Both the position numbers and the translations under genes were made by a program. Positions 8,451-16,968 of a stretch of 64,000 bases of DNA are shown piece after piece. This DNA is from an uncultured Alphaproteobacteria bacterium (lineage in GTDB: Bacteria > Pseudomonadota > Alphaproteobacteria > CAAHEQ01 > UBA3637): NCBI GenBank assembly GCA_934234055.1, contig CAKQGY010000005.1, positions 25,825-89,824 on the forward strand. The letters are read 5' to 3'. The notes below the pieces were generated by a model. The model was not told where the DNA came from and searched no databases. It saw nothing but the letters and a program-made list of their open reading frames with translations. The stretch's first letter is position 1. Each line of letters begins with the position of its first letter.

Positions 8451-9404
8451 ATGAAAACAGCATTTCTTTTCCCCGGTCAGGGATCGCAATCCATCGGAAT
8501 GGGAGTTGATTTATACCAGAACTTTGTCGCCGCCCGTTTGGTGTTTGACGAGGTAGACGAAGCCTTGCACCAACATTTATATCGTTTGATGAGTGTGGGA
8601 GATTTGACGGAGTTGACGCAAACCCAAAATGCCCAACCGGCGATTATGGCTGTCGGTATGGCGGTGGTGCGCACCTTGGAGCAAGAGTTGGGTGCTCCCT
8701 TGACGGATAAGGCCTCTTTTATGGCAGGGCACTCACTGGGGGAATATACGGCACTATGCGCGGCGGGAGCGATGACTTTGGTCGAGGCTGCGCAAACTTT
8801 GCAGGCTCGCGGTGCGGCTATGGCTCGCGCCGGTGCGACCACAGACGGCGGTATGCTGGCGGTTCTGGGATTGGATATGCCGACCGTTGAGCAGATTGCC
8901 GCACAAGCCTCTGCCCTTGATGAGCAAGTGGTTGTGGCGAATGATAATTGTGTGGGGCAAGTGATTTTAAGCGGCCACCCAAGCGCCCTGAAACGAGCGC
9001 AGACATTGGCCGATCAGGCCGGTGCCAAACGCGCTTTACCCTTGGTCGTCAGTGGTGCTTTTCACAGTCCCTATATGGAACCGGCGGTTCAAGAGATGTT
9101 GCCGGTGTTGGGAAAATTGGCGTTAAAACCGACGCGAGTGCCTGTGGTGGCAAATATTACGGCTTTGCCCGAAAGCGATCCGGCCGATGTGCGAGCTAAT
9201 CTGGCGGCGCAAATTACGGGTCGTGTCCGGTGGACTGAAACGATTGGCTTTATGAATGCACAAGGGGTTGATACTTTTATTGAATGCGGGGCAGGGCGCG
9301 TGCTGACAGGATTGAACAAACGATTGGTGCCCAAGGCGATGGCTTTGTCCGTCGGGGACAGTGCGGGGATTACGGCGTGCCTGACAGCATTAAAAAATGC
9401 TTGA
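8451..9404 (+). CDS. fabD: Malonyl-CoA:ACP transacylase FabD
   Basis: Transfers malonyl from CoA to acyl carrier protein for fatty-acid synthesis. The 317-residue protein has GQGSQ (9-13), the active-site serine in GHSLGE (S95), the conserved Arg region near 120, and the catalytic His in AFHSPYM (H203). The start is fixed by AAGGAG seven bases before the ATG at 8451. It is not followed by fabG or acpP as in many genomes; the next gene is a small exported BOF protein. Confidence 0.97.
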   Translation: MKTAFLFPGQGSQSIGMGVDLYQNFVAARLVFDEVDEALHQHLYRLMSVGDLTELTQTQNAQPAIMAVGMAVVRTLEQELGAPLTDKASFMAGHSLGEYTALCAAGAMTLVEAAQTLQARGAAMARAGATTDGGMLAVLGLDMPTVEQIAAQASALDEQVVVANDNCVGQVILSGHPSALKRAQTLADQAGAKRALPLVVSGAFHSPYMEPAVQEMLPVLGKLALKPTRVPVVANITALPESDPADVRANLAAQITGRVRWTETIGFMNAQGVDTFIECGAGRVLTGLNKRLVPKAMALSVGDSAGITACLTALKNA

Positions 9405-9427
9405 CAACGGGACAAAAGTTTTATAAC
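9401..9427 (+). promoter_or_regulatory. Possible promoter of the BOF-protein gene
   Basis: TTGACA at 9401-9406 overlaps the fabD stop; TATAAC at 9422-9427 follows after a short 15-base spacer. AAGGAG and the ATG at 9462 come about 22 and 34 bases later. The spacing is suboptimal. Confidence 0.5.
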
Positions 9428-9461
9428 CTGCAATCAGAACGGCTTGACAAGGAGAATAAAA

Positions 9462-9803
9462 ATGAAAGCAATGAATTATTTGTTCGGTTTTGTGTGGTTG
9501 GTTGCAACAGCGGCTTCGGCGGCCTTTATTGATCCGGGGTCTACTACCAAAATGACGGTGGCCGGTGCGGTTGCACAAAAAGATAATGCCCAGGTAATTT
9601 TAGAGGGACAGATCCAAAAAAAGATTAAAACGGATAAATACTTGTTTGTGGATTCTACGGGATCGGTTGTGGTTGAAATTACCAAGAAAAACTGGCGCGG
9701 TGTTGATGTAACGCCGGCCGATACGGTGCGTATTCGCGGGAAAATCAACAAGGGTTGGTCCGACACCGAAATCAAAGTGCGCACAATTGAAATGGTCAAA
9801 TAA
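9462..9803 (+). CDS. Periplasmic OB-fold (BOF/YgiW-type) protein
   Basis: A 113-residue exported protein. The signal peptide (MKAMNYLFGFVWLVATAASA) is followed by a bacterial OB-fold of the YgiW/YdeI family: MTVAGAVAQKDNAQVILEGQIQ, then KYLFVDSTGSVVVEI and VRIRGKINKG. Members are periplasmic stress-tolerance proteins; a specific ligand is not established here. The start at 9462 follows AAGGAG; the in-frame TTG at 9444 lies before that site and was rejected. It stands alone between fabD and lgt. Confidence 0.88.
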   Translation: MKAMNYLFGFVWLVATAASAAFIDPGSTTKMTVAGAVAQKDNAQVILEGQIQKKIKTDKYLFVDSTGSVVVEITKKNWRGVDVTPADTVRIRGKINKGWSDTEIKVRTIEMVK

Positions 9804-9831
9804 AATATCCTGCCGAATACGCACTTTTAGA

Positions 9832-9860
9832 TTGACTTTCCTGTGAAATTACATTACTTT
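9832..9860 (+). promoter_or_regulatory. Weak candidate promoter of lgt
   Basis: TTGACT (9832-9837) and TACTTT (9855-9860) with a 17-base spacer, about 30 bases before the lgt ATG. The -10 matches only four of six positions. Confidence 0.4.
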
Positions 9861-9889
9861 AAAGGCAAGCATTTTGAAAGAGGTTAAAT

Positions 9890-10723
9890 ATGTATTCTGG
9901 TATTCCTTTTCCCGATATTGATCCGGTAGCTGTGAACTTGTGGGTATTGCCGATTCGGTGGTATTCTTTGGCATATATTTTCGGTCTGATCGGTGCGTGG
10001 CTTTGGGCACGCAAGATGTCTGTCAAATCGCACAGCCTGTTCACGGTTTTGAAAGTGGACGATTTCGTCATTTGGGCTACGACCGGTATTATTTTGGGTG
10101 GCCGACTGGGGTATGTTTTATTCTACAATCTGGGTTATTTTTTGGAAAATCCGCTGCATATTTTGTATTTGTGGCAAGGGGGTATGTCCTTTCACGGGGG
10201 CTTGCTGGGCGTGTTGACGGCTTTAATTTTGTTCGCCCGCAAAAAGCAAGTGCCGATCTTGGAAATGGGGGACATTATTGTTTGCGTGGCGCCGATCGGT
10301 CTTTTTCTGGGGCGGTTGGCTAACTTTGTCAATGGTGAATTATTTGGTCGCATAACACAGTCTGTTCCTTGGGCAATGATTTTCCCGGCCGGTGGACCTA
10401 TGCCCCGCCACCCCAGTCAGATCTATGAAGCTCTGTGTGAAGGGGTGCTTCTGTTTTTGGTGTTGAATGCGCTGTGGTGGTTTGTGCCACGTTATCGCGA
10501 TCGTCAAGGATTCGTGTGCGGTTGGTTTTTCGTGTTGTATGGAGCTATGCGGTTTTTCTTGGAGTATTTTCGCGAGCCTGATGCGCATCTGGGGTTCGTG
10601 TTTCAATCGTTTTCTATGGGACAGATTTTGTGTGTTCCGATGATTTTGTTTGGCGTGTGGCTGATTTTGAAAAGTCGTCCGACCGCCGTTTTGAAAAAAG
10701 CAGAAAGAGAGCATCAATCATGA
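9890..10723 (+). CDS. lgt: Prolipoprotein diacylglyceryl transferase Lgt
   Basis: Attaches diacylglycerol to the lipobox cysteine of prolipoproteins in the inner membrane. The 277 residues form about seven helices. They include the conserved SFHGGLLG block (about 100), the GRLANFVNGELFGR signature (about 142-155, containing the essential Arg/Asn/Glu) and RHPSQIYEA (about 172). Its substrates in this window include Pal and several small lipoproteins. The DUF2062 gene starts inside its stop codon (ATGA). Confidence 0.97.
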   Translation: MYSGIPFPDIDPVAVNLWVLPIRWYSLAYIFGLIGAWLWARKMSVKSHSLFTVLKVDDFVIWATTGIILGGRLGYVLFYNLGYFLENPLHILYLWQGGMSFHGGLLGVLTALILFARKKQVPILEMGDIIVCVAPIGLFLGRLANFVNGELFGRITQSVPWAMIFPAGGPMPRHPSQIYEALCEGVLLFLVLNALWWFVPRYRDRQGFVCGWFFVLYGAMRFFLEYFREPDAHLGFVFQSFSMGQILCVPMILFGVWLILKSRPTAVLKKAEREHQS

Positions 10724-11307
10724 AAAAATCATACACATTGTGGGGGAAGTTAAAGCGTGTTGTTCGAATGCGGTTGATTGTGCCGGTGCAGCGCTCGCCG
10801 CATTCGCCCGAATACAAGGCTCGCGGGGTGGCTGTGGGATTGGCCTGGGCGATGACGCCATTAATCGGGATTCAGATGTGGCTGGTTCTGATGACATGGG
10901 TGTTTGCTAAAAAAGTGTTGAAATGGAACTTTTCGTTGGCCTTGGGGATTGCCTGGACATGGGTGACAAATGTGTTTACGATGATTCCGTGCTATTATAT
11001 TTTTTATGTGACGGGTCAACTGATGCGTTGGGACGTGGATAATATCACAGGGTATAAAAAATTAGCCGCCAGTATTCGTGAGATTTTTATGAGCGATTTG
11101 GGCTTTGTGGAGGAATGGACTCAGTTTTTGGGCTTTATCGTAAAAGATTGGGGTATCTCTATGATGCTTGGATGTTTGCCATGGGCGGTTTTGTGCACCT
11201 ATTTGGGATATCATATGACACTTAAATATGAAAAGGCCAGGCTTGCCAGACGTAAGCGAAAGGCCTATTTAAACAGGGGAGGAGATGACTATGAAACAAA
11301 CGGCTGA
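10720..11307 (+). CDS. DUF2062 membrane protein
   Basis: A 195-residue DUF2062 protein of unknown function with three to four hydrophobic helices (about 45-70, 75-100 and 150-170). Its family block includes SPHSPEYKARGVAVGLAWA followed by TPLIGIQMW. The ATG at 10720 overlaps the lgt stop; the longer upstream frame to 10630 is inside lgt and was dropped. The C-terminal tail is Lys/Arg-rich. It overlaps the start of pgeF by 17 bases, so lgt, this gene and pgeF are probably co-translated. Confidence 0.85.
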   Translation: MKKSYTLWGKLKRVVRMRLIVPVQRSPHSPEYKARGVAVGLAWAMTPLIGIQMWLVLMTWVFAKKVLKWNFSLALGIAWTWVTNVFTMIPCYYIFYVTGQLMRWDVDNITGYKKLAASIREIFMSDLGFVEEWTQFLGFIVKDWGISMMLGCLPWAVLCTYLGYHMTLKYEKARLARRKRKAYLNRGGDDYETNG

Positions 11308-11929
11308 TTTATCGGAACTAAAATTTGTGTCGCATGGTTTTTATAACGCGCTGGATTCCAAAACACTGACCCGGCCGATCACGATGAACCAAGTGCATTC
11401 GGCTGATGTGCTGTTTTTGACAGAAGAGCCGGCCGAGAAGCCGTCGGTTGATGCCCTGATTACCAAAACACCGAACCTGTGCCTGACGGTGCGCACGGCA
11501 GATTGTGCCCCGGTGTTGTTGGCGGACTCCGGCTCTCAAATGGTGGCTGCCGTGCATGCCGGATGGCGGGGAGCCTTTCAAGGAATTTTGGAAATAACGG
11601 TGTTGAAAATGTTGCAGCACGGAGCAAACTTACAGACGATTCGTGCCGCTATCGGCCCGCATATTCAGGTTCAATCTTTTGAGGCCGGTTCCGATATGCA
11701 GGCTCTGTTCCCCTCCAGCGAGCATCATTTCTTCACCGAAAAAAACGGCCGACTGATGTTTGATTTTGATGCCTATGTGGTGCATCGCTTGCGGCGTGCC
11801 GGTATTTCCCGAATTGAGTCGGTGGGCGATGATACTTATACCGATTTTTCGTATTTCAGCTATCGGCGTGAACCGGATAACCCCGGCCGTCAATACAGTT
11901 CCATTATGATTCGGGGTTCTTATGAATAA
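11291..11929 (+). CDS. pgeF: Purine nucleoside phosphorylase/polyphenol oxidase family (PgeF, YfiH)
   Basis: Multicopper-oxidase-like fold protein of the YfiH/PgeF family, known to edit peptidoglycan precursors (removal of wrongly incorporated L-Ser) and to act on nucleosides. The 212-residue sequence shows the metal-site blocks TVRTADCAPVLL (about 57-68), AAVHAGWRGAF (about 75) and AAIGPHIQ (about 115), plus a final FSYRREP-like motif. The start at 11291 is preferred over 11285 because the GGGGAGGAG site ends six bases before it. It overlaps genes on both sides. Confidence 0.92.
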   Translation: MKQTADLSELKFVSHGFYNALDSKTLTRPITMNQVHSADVLFLTEEPAEKPSVDALITKTPNLCLTVRTADCAPVLLADSGSQMVAAVHAGWRGAFQGILEITVLKMLQHGANLQTIRAAIGPHIQVQSFEAGSDMQALFPSSEHHFFTEKNGRLMFDFDAYVVHRLRRAGISRIESVGDDTYTDFSYFSYRREPDNPGRQYSSIMIRGSYE

Positions 11930-12848
11930 CATTATAAATGATATTGAATTTATTATCCCTTGTGGCGGTAAAGGCACACGCAACTATCCGCATTCCAAAG
12001 GGATACCGCATAAATCCCTGTTGCCGTTTGGCGATGTGCGCTTGATTGACCAAGTGCTGGGGGATATTATTCGCCTGGGTGGCCGGCATATTACGATTGT
12101 TTGTTCGAATCAAGAAGTGATTCGACAGTTTCAACAGGCTTTGGATACCGATAATGCGACCGAAGAAAAATTGCGTGTCGGTAATCGGCATCAAATTGCT
12201 GATGTATTGCGGACGACTTTTTTGCCACCGGATACGGAGTTGAAGTTTGTCTTGCAATCGGAACCGATCGGGACGGCACATGTGTTGGGTCTGGCGCATC
12301 GGGTGTCACATAATCGGCATGGCCTGATGATTTTTCCGGACGATATTATTCTGGCGGCGGATCCCGAACAGACTCAGATTGCCCGTCTTGTTCGGGCTTT
12401 TCAAGACGATTCTCGCCAGATCTTGGTGACAGGTGTTGCCAAAGAGGATGTTAGTAATAATGGTGTTGTGGTCAACAATCGGTTGATTGAAAAGCCGAAA
12501 GTAGCTCCTAATCATAACGCAGTATATTCGCCGATTTTAATTCCCAAAGCGATTTTGGATTTTATAGAGAATCAGGTGGATACCTACGAGCGAACGGGAA
12601 AATTGCCGGATAATTTGCCGTTAAAAGAGTGGGTTTATACCGACGGCATCAATCAATTTTTGGATCAAGCCGATCCGCAGGAAGGCTGGCATATCCATAT
12701 GATTATGAAGCCGGATCAAGACTTACTTCTGGACACGGGAACTTTGCCGTTGTACGAGCAGGCACAGCTGCGCGCGCTTTTGAAATTGTCGCGTTTTCGG
12801 CAGGCCAATAAACAATTTGTGAGGGAGCTGTTACGTGATGAAGACTAG
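11922..12848 (+). CDS. GalU-like sugar-1-phosphate nucleotidyltransferase
   Basis: A 308-residue nucleotidyltransferase. The N-terminal nucleotide-binding loop reads PCGGKGTRNYPHSKGIPHKSLLPFG (residues 13-37 as a block; key residues GGKGTR and the Lys before SLLP). Metal-site region FPDDI and a sugar-binding phrase VVNNRLIEKPK follow, as in UTP-glucose-1-phosphate uridylyltransferases. The loop differs from canonical GalU (AAGLGTR), so substrate and nucleotide are uncertain. It overlaps pgeF by eight bases and the next lipoprotein gene by eleven. A supply role for surface polysaccharide is an inference. Confidence 0.75.
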   Translation: MNNIINDIEFIIPCGGKGTRNYPHSKGIPHKSLLPFGDVRLIDQVLGDIIRLGGRHITIVCSNQEVIRQFQQALDTDNATEEKLRVGNRHQIADVLRTTFLPPDTELKFVLQSEPIGTAHVLGLAHRVSHNRHGLMIFPDDIILAADPEQTQIARLVRAFQDDSRQILVTGVAKEDVSNNGVVVNNRLIEKPKVAPNHNAVYSPILIPKAILDFIENQVDTYERTGKLPDNLPLKEWVYTDGINQFLDQADPQEGWHIHMIMKPDQDLLLDTGTLPLYEQAQLRALLKLSRFRQANKQFVRELLRDED

Positions 12849-13389
12849 ATTCGCCCTGGCTTTATTTTTGGGTCTGTGTGCTTGTCAGGCGCCCACCGTT
12901 CCACCGTTCACCGTGACGGATTTTTCGGGGATTGAGCCCGTTTCTGTCGGGGTCAGCTCTCTGTATGTGCAGGATAAAACACCCGAATACGGAGCTTTGC
13001 CGCACCTGGAAACACAGTTGCCGATTAAGCCTGCCACAGCTTTGAAACAGGCTTTATCCAACCGGTATCGGGCTGTCTCGCCGGCCTCGGCCGATGATAT
13101 GGTCTTGGAGATTACCGAGGCCTCACTGACGCAAAAACAATCCCCGACCGAGTACTGGTATACTTGGGATAATATAGAGTATTTGCTGTCGTATGAAATT
13201 GTGGTAACCTATATGCACAATGGTCAACCCGAAGAAATTCAAACCGTGGTCGGTTGGGAAAAGCAGGCTTTACCACGCAACAGTTCGTTGTTGGAAAAAG
13301 AGCAGGCTTGGCAGAAAATGATCAATGCGATGATTGATAAAAGCAGTCGCAAGATCATAACGGATATACCGGATATTTTGAAACGATAA
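12838..13389 (+). CDS. Lipoprotein of unknown function
   Basis: A 183-residue putative lipoprotein. The signal sequence ends at lipobox GLCAC (MKTRFALALFLGLCACQAP). The mature part has mixed alpha/beta character, with a segment YRAVSPASADDMVLEITEASLTQ as its most structured-looking part. It has no recognised domain. The ATG at 12838 is chosen over the GTG three bases earlier, with GAGGGAG upstream. Its stop overlaps the comEC start (TAATG), so the two are coupled. Lgt, encoded 2.1 kb upstream, would lipidate it. Confidence 0.8.
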   Translation: MKTRFALALFLGLCACQAPTVPPFTVTDFSGIEPVSVGVSSLYVQDKTPEYGALPHLETQLPIKPATALKQALSNRYRAVSPASADDMVLEITEASLTQKQSPTEYWYTWDNIEYLLSYEIVVTYMHNGQPEEIQTVVGWEKQALPRNSSLLEKEQAWQKMINAMIDKSSRKIITDIPDILKR

Positions 13390-15347
13390 TGCGCGGATTT
13401 CCCCCGATACATCAGGCACTGATTCAAGAGTATAAAAACGGCTCGGCCTTTTTTATCGTTTGGTTTATCGTGGGAATTTTGGTCGGGTGTGCGGGCTGGT
13501 TGCTACCGTGGTGGGTTATCGGAGCGATTGCGGCTGTGATGACTGGCGGGCTTTTGTGGGACAGACGCGGTTTTGTTTGGCTGGGGTGCCTGTGGGGCCT
13601 ATTTTTTATATTGGGTCTGGGAGCTTGGCAATTTCGGCAAGAACAGGCTCAAACCGTTATGCTGCGACACCCTCTTAAAAACATCGTGATTTCGGGTGTT
13701 GTGGACGAAGTGCGTTCCACCGGTGAAACCGCAAAAATTGTGTTGTCCCGGGTGCGTTTTTTAAGCACTCAGGTGCGTCCTGTCCCGGAGCGACTCGAAT
13801 TGAAGGTTTGGCCTGAAAATCAGACTTTCAGTATTGGCGATTACCTGGTGGGGCAGGCAACAATTCACCCGCCGGCCCATGCGATAACTCCCGGTGGGTA
13901 TGATGCCTATCAAACGCTTTATTGGCAAAAAATCGGAGCAGTCGGCCGACTGGAAGTGATACAGACACATCTGTCGGGTTCGTCCGGCTGGCGTGCCGAT
14001 ATTGACCGAATTCGTCGGCGAATCCAAGAACGTCTGACAAATATCCTGCCCGATCCGATTGCACGCACGGCCATCCCGCTGACCATCGGGGATCAAAGCG
14101 TGGTGTCGCCTCGCTTATACGAGTTGTTCCGCAGTGCCGGTATTATCCATATTTTATCGGTCTCAGGTTTTCATTTAAGCTTGCTGGCGGCTTTTATATT
14201 TCTCTTGGTGCGTGGAATTTTGTCATTCTTTCCAACGATTACACAATATGTTGCGGCCAAGAAAGTCGCCGCCGTTTTGGCATTGGTATTTGCAACGGCT
14301 TATATTTCTATTTCGGGTATGCAGGTGCCCGCGATCCGATCGTGGATTATGATTGCGATCGTTCTGGTCGCCCTGCTGACGGACCGTAATGCTTTGTCCG
14401 TGCGATCGTTATCTGTGGCAGCCTTTTTGATTTTATTTTTCCGGCCCGAGTTGATTTTGAATATCGGTTTTCAGTTATCTTTTATGGCGGTGCTGATATT
14501 GGTGACATTGTATGCGCCACTGTATCATTGGCTGTTCCCCGCCGGGCCCCTGTCCGTCATCGGTCGCTTGGGTCGGTGGATCAGCGGCTTTATTTTGGTG
14601 GACTTGCTGATTGGTATGGCGACCACACCTTTTGTAATTTACCATTTTAATCAGTATCCGTTGTATAGCTGGCTAGGGAATGTCCTGACCGGAACCGTTT
14701 TGTCATTTTGGGTGATGCCGTGCTTGTTTCTGGCGTTAATTTTAATGCCGTTTGGGTGCGATTTATGGCTGCTGAAAGGGGCTGGGAGCGGCCTTGGCTA
14801 TATCATGGATATTTGTGCGGGGATAGAACACCTGCCGCACCGCCTGATTACTTTGCCATCATTCGCACCGGCGGCGTTAGCAATGATGGCGCTGGGAATA
14901 GGCATTTTATGCCTGATGAAGACGCGTTGGCGTTTGCCGGTAGGAGGAATAGCGTTTGCCGTAGGTTTGGTTTGGGCGCTTTGTTCGCCGGTGCCGGATT
15001 TGTGGATCGGCGACAGGGGACAGTCGGTTGCCGTGCGCGCGGAAAGCGGCAAACTTTACTTTTTGTCGCGGGGGCCGTCGGATTATACGGTGCGCCATTG
15101 GTTGCTGTATAACGGAGAGGATCCGAATACGGACCCGCCGGTTGCCCAGCATTGGCCCAAACAGCTGGTTATAAAGAATAAGCGCATTGCGTTATCGTCG
15201 GACACATGCGTTGGGGCGGACTTGTGCCTGTTGCCCGAGGTTCACCCCGTATCCCACAATGCCATATCATTATATGCATATGATACCCGTTTTGTTTATA
15301 TCACATCATCAGGCGTTCAGGTGCGCCGGTTTCAGGAGGAAAAATGA
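13389..15347 (+). CDS. comEC: ComEC/Rec2-family DNA uptake channel protein
   Basis: Inner-membrane protein of the ComEC/Rec2 family, which passes single-stranded DNA into the cytoplasm during natural transformation. The 652 residues start with two helices and a DUF4131 region (about 20-180). The competence core follows, with the signature HILSVSGFHLSLLAAF (about 255) and about eight further helices to residue 540. The C-terminal soluble part (about 545-652) is short and lacks the metallo-beta-lactamase HxHxDH motif, so the nuclease-like domain found in longer ComEC proteins is missing or decayed. No other competence genes are visible nearby. It overlaps the small lipoprotein gene downstream. 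Confidence 0.93.
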   Translation: MRGFPPIHQALIQEYKNGSAFFIVWFIVGILVGCAGWLLPWWVIGAIAAVMTGGLLWDRRGFVWLGCLWGLFFILGLGAWQFRQEQAQTVMLRHPLKNIVISGVVDEVRSTGETAKIVLSRVRFLSTQVRPVPERLELKVWPENQTFSIGDYLVGQATIHPPAHAITPGGYDAYQTLYWQKIGAVGRLEVIQTHLSGSSGWRADIDRIRRRIQERLTNILPDPIARTAIPLTIGDQSVVSPRLYELFRSAGIIHILSVSGFHLSLLAAFIFLLVRGILSFFPTITQYVAAKKVAAVLALVFATAYISISGMQVPAIRSWIMIAIVLVALLTDRNALSVRSLSVAAFLILFFRPELILNIGFQLSFMAVLILVTLYAPLYHWLFPAGPLSVIGRLGRWISGFILVDLLIGMATTPFVIYHFNQYPLYSWLGNVLTGTVLSFWVMPCLFLALILMPFGCDLWLLKGAGSGLGYIMDICAGIEHLPHRLITLPSFAPAALAMMALGIGILCLMKTRWRLPVGGIAFAVGLVWALCSPVPDLWIGDRGQSVAVRAESGKLYFLSRGPSDYTVRHWLLYNGEDPNTDPPVAQHWPKQLVIKNKRIALSSDTCVGADLCLLPEVHPVSHNAISLYAYDTRFVYITSSGVQVRRFQEEK

Positions 15348-15601
15348 AAAAAATCTGTTTACTTGTTTGGTTATTGATATTAGGCGGTTGTGCGCTGTTT
15401 TATCCGGTCAATGCGAATCAGTTAAAAGGAGCATCCAAGGCTGCGGTTCAGAAAAAGCTGGGCGAACCCTCGGTTGTGCGCACCGAATGGCCGTATCAGA
15501 TGTGGACCTATGCCAAAGGGGATTGCTCTATTTTAATCTATTTTGACGCCGGCGACACGGTCCAAGCAATAGATTTTGCCGGTTCCTGCCTGCATTTATA
15601 A
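15344..15601 (+). CDS. Small BamE/SmpA-like lipoprotein
   Basis: An 85-residue lipoprotein. The lipobox cysteine is in LILGGC (residue 16). The mature part reads LKGASKAAVQKKLGEPSVVRTE and WTYAKGDCSILIYFD, the helix-then-beta pattern of SmpA/OmlA (BamE-like) domains, in which a GxPxxxR turn is typical. It starts four bases inside comEC (ATGA), with AGGAGG upstream. BamE proper belongs to the outer-membrane assembly complex; whether this is that subunit or just the fold is uncertain. Confidence 0.72.
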   Translation: MKKICLLVWLLILGGCALFYPVNANQLKGASKAAVQKKLGEPSVVRTEWPYQMWTYAKGDCSILIYFDAGDTVQAIDFAGSCLHL

Positions 15602-15609
15602 TTTTTTAG

Positions 15610-15638
15610 TTGATTTTTTTCTGTTTTTTAGATATGAT
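15610..15638 (+). promoter_or_regulatory. Promoter of frr-uppS
   Basis: TTGATT (15610-15615), 17-base spacer, TATGAT (15633-15638), followed by AGAAAGGA and the frr ATG at 15665. Confidence 0.7.
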
Positions 15639-15664
15639 ACACATTATTCAAGAAAGGACATACA

Positions 15665-16225
15665 ATGACATACTCTGAGGTAAAAGAAACAATGCAGGCC
15701 CATTTGGCCAAAACAGAAGAAGCCTTGAAAAAGGATTTTGCGGGGCTTCGCACCGGGCGTGCCACAACGGCTTTGTTGGACGGAATTATGGTGGAGGCTT
15801 ATGGCTCTATGGTGCCGTTAAAACAGGTCGGTAATATGTCCGTCCCCGAGGCGCGTATGCTCTCGGTCCAGGTGTGGGACAGAAACTTATTAAAGGTTGT
15901 GGAAAAGGCTATTCGGGATTCGGGATTGGGTCTGAACCCGATGAATGACGGACAAATGATTCGGATTCCCATTCCGCCGTTGTCGGAAGAACGTCGGATA
16001 GAGCTGGTGAAAATTGCCGGTAAATATACGGAAACAGCTCGTGTTTCGGCGCGGAATGTGCGTCGCGAAGCCTTGGATGCTGTCAAGAAAATGAAACAGG
16101 ATAACACGATCTCGGAAGACGAACAAAAACGATATGAAAACGAAATTCAAGAAATGACCGATCAAGCCATTGAAACATTGGATTCTTTGTTTAAAGCCAA
16201 AGAGGTTGAAATTAAACAGGTTTAA
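15665..16225 (+). CDS. frr: Ribosome recycling factor
   Basis: Splits post-termination ribosomes together with EF-G. The 186 residues cover the full family. Clear blocks are LRTGRATTALLDGIMVEAYG (about 28-47), the phrase containing WDRNLLKVVEKAI (about 75) and DGQMIRIPIPPLSEERR (about 97). The C-terminal helix ends in KAKEVEIKQV. The uppS ATG overlaps its TAA (TAATG), and both follow one promoter. The usual upstream pyrH/tsf neighbours are not present. Confidence 0.98.
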   Translation: MTYSEVKETMQAHLAKTEEALKKDFAGLRTGRATTALLDGIMVEAYGSMVPLKQVGNMSVPEARMLSVQVWDRNLLKVVEKAIRDSGLGLNPMNDGQMIRIPIPPLSEERRIELVKIAGKYTETARVSARNVRREALDAVKKMKQDNTISEDEQKRYENEIQEMTDQAIETLDSLFKAKEVEIKQV

Positions 16226-16968
16226 TGACTGATACACAGGATTCAAACTTACCGGCTCACATTGGCCTGATTATGGACGGCAATGGTCGTTGGGCCGAAG
16301 AACGCAAACTATCGCGTGCCGCCGGCCATAAAAAGGGTGCCGAAGTGGTACGCCAAATCTTGGAGCATGCTCAAAAACGCGGGATCAAAGTTGTAACGTT
16401 GTATGCTTTTTCCACCGAAAATTGGAAGCGTCCCAAGGCCGAAGTGGAAGGCTTGATAACTCTGTTCCGCAAGTATATGAACGAGGATATTCGGGATCTG
16501 CAAGAGCATAAAGTTCGCATTACTTTTATCGGTGATCGCGATCGTTTTCCGAATGATATGGTTCAGCGTATGAACGAAATTGAGCGTGAAACAGCCTCTT
16601 TTACGGATTTTCGTGTTATTCTGGCACTCAGTTACGGTTTTCGCGATGATATGATTGCCGCGGTTAAAAAAATCGCCAGTGATATTTTAGATCGCAAGTA
16701 TTTAATCTCGGGTATTGATGAAGTAAAAATCAACGAAGCTTTATCCACGCACGGTGTTCCCTATCCTGATTTGATTATTCGAACCAGCGGTGAGCAACGT
16801 CTGAGCAATTTTATGATGTGGGAGAGTGCCTATGCCGAATTGTATTTTACGCCGGTCTATTGGCCCGACTTTAACGAGCATGACTTGGACGATGCCATAG
16901 AAGCCTATGGTCGGCGCATGCGTCGTTTTGGTCAGGTTGCGCCCGACAAGAAATCAAAATCGGTTTAG
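16225..16968 (+). CDS. uppS: Isoprenyl transferase (undecaprenyl diphosphate synthase)
   Basis: cis-Prenyltransferase making undecaprenyl diphosphate, the lipid carrier for peptidoglycan and polysaccharide. The 247 residues show IMDGNGRWAEERKL with catalytic D18, TLYAFSTENWKRP (about 69) and the C-terminal RTSGEQRLSNFMMWESAYAEL block (about 189). It is followed not by cdsA-dxr-rseP but by the convergent lpxL-like gene, whose 3' end overlaps it by four bases. Confidence 0.97.
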   Translation: MTDTQDSNLPAHIGLIMDGNGRWAEERKLSRAAGHKKGAEVVRQILEHAQKRGIKVVTLYAFSTENWKRPKAEVEGLITLFRKYMNEDIRDLQEHKVRITFIGDRDRFPNDMVQRMNEIERETASFTDFRVILALSYGFRDDMIAAVKKIASDILDRKYLISGIDEVKINEALSTHGVPYPDLIIRTSGEQRLSNFMMWESAYAELYFTPVYWPDFNEHDLDDAIEAYGRRMRRFGQVAPDKKSKSV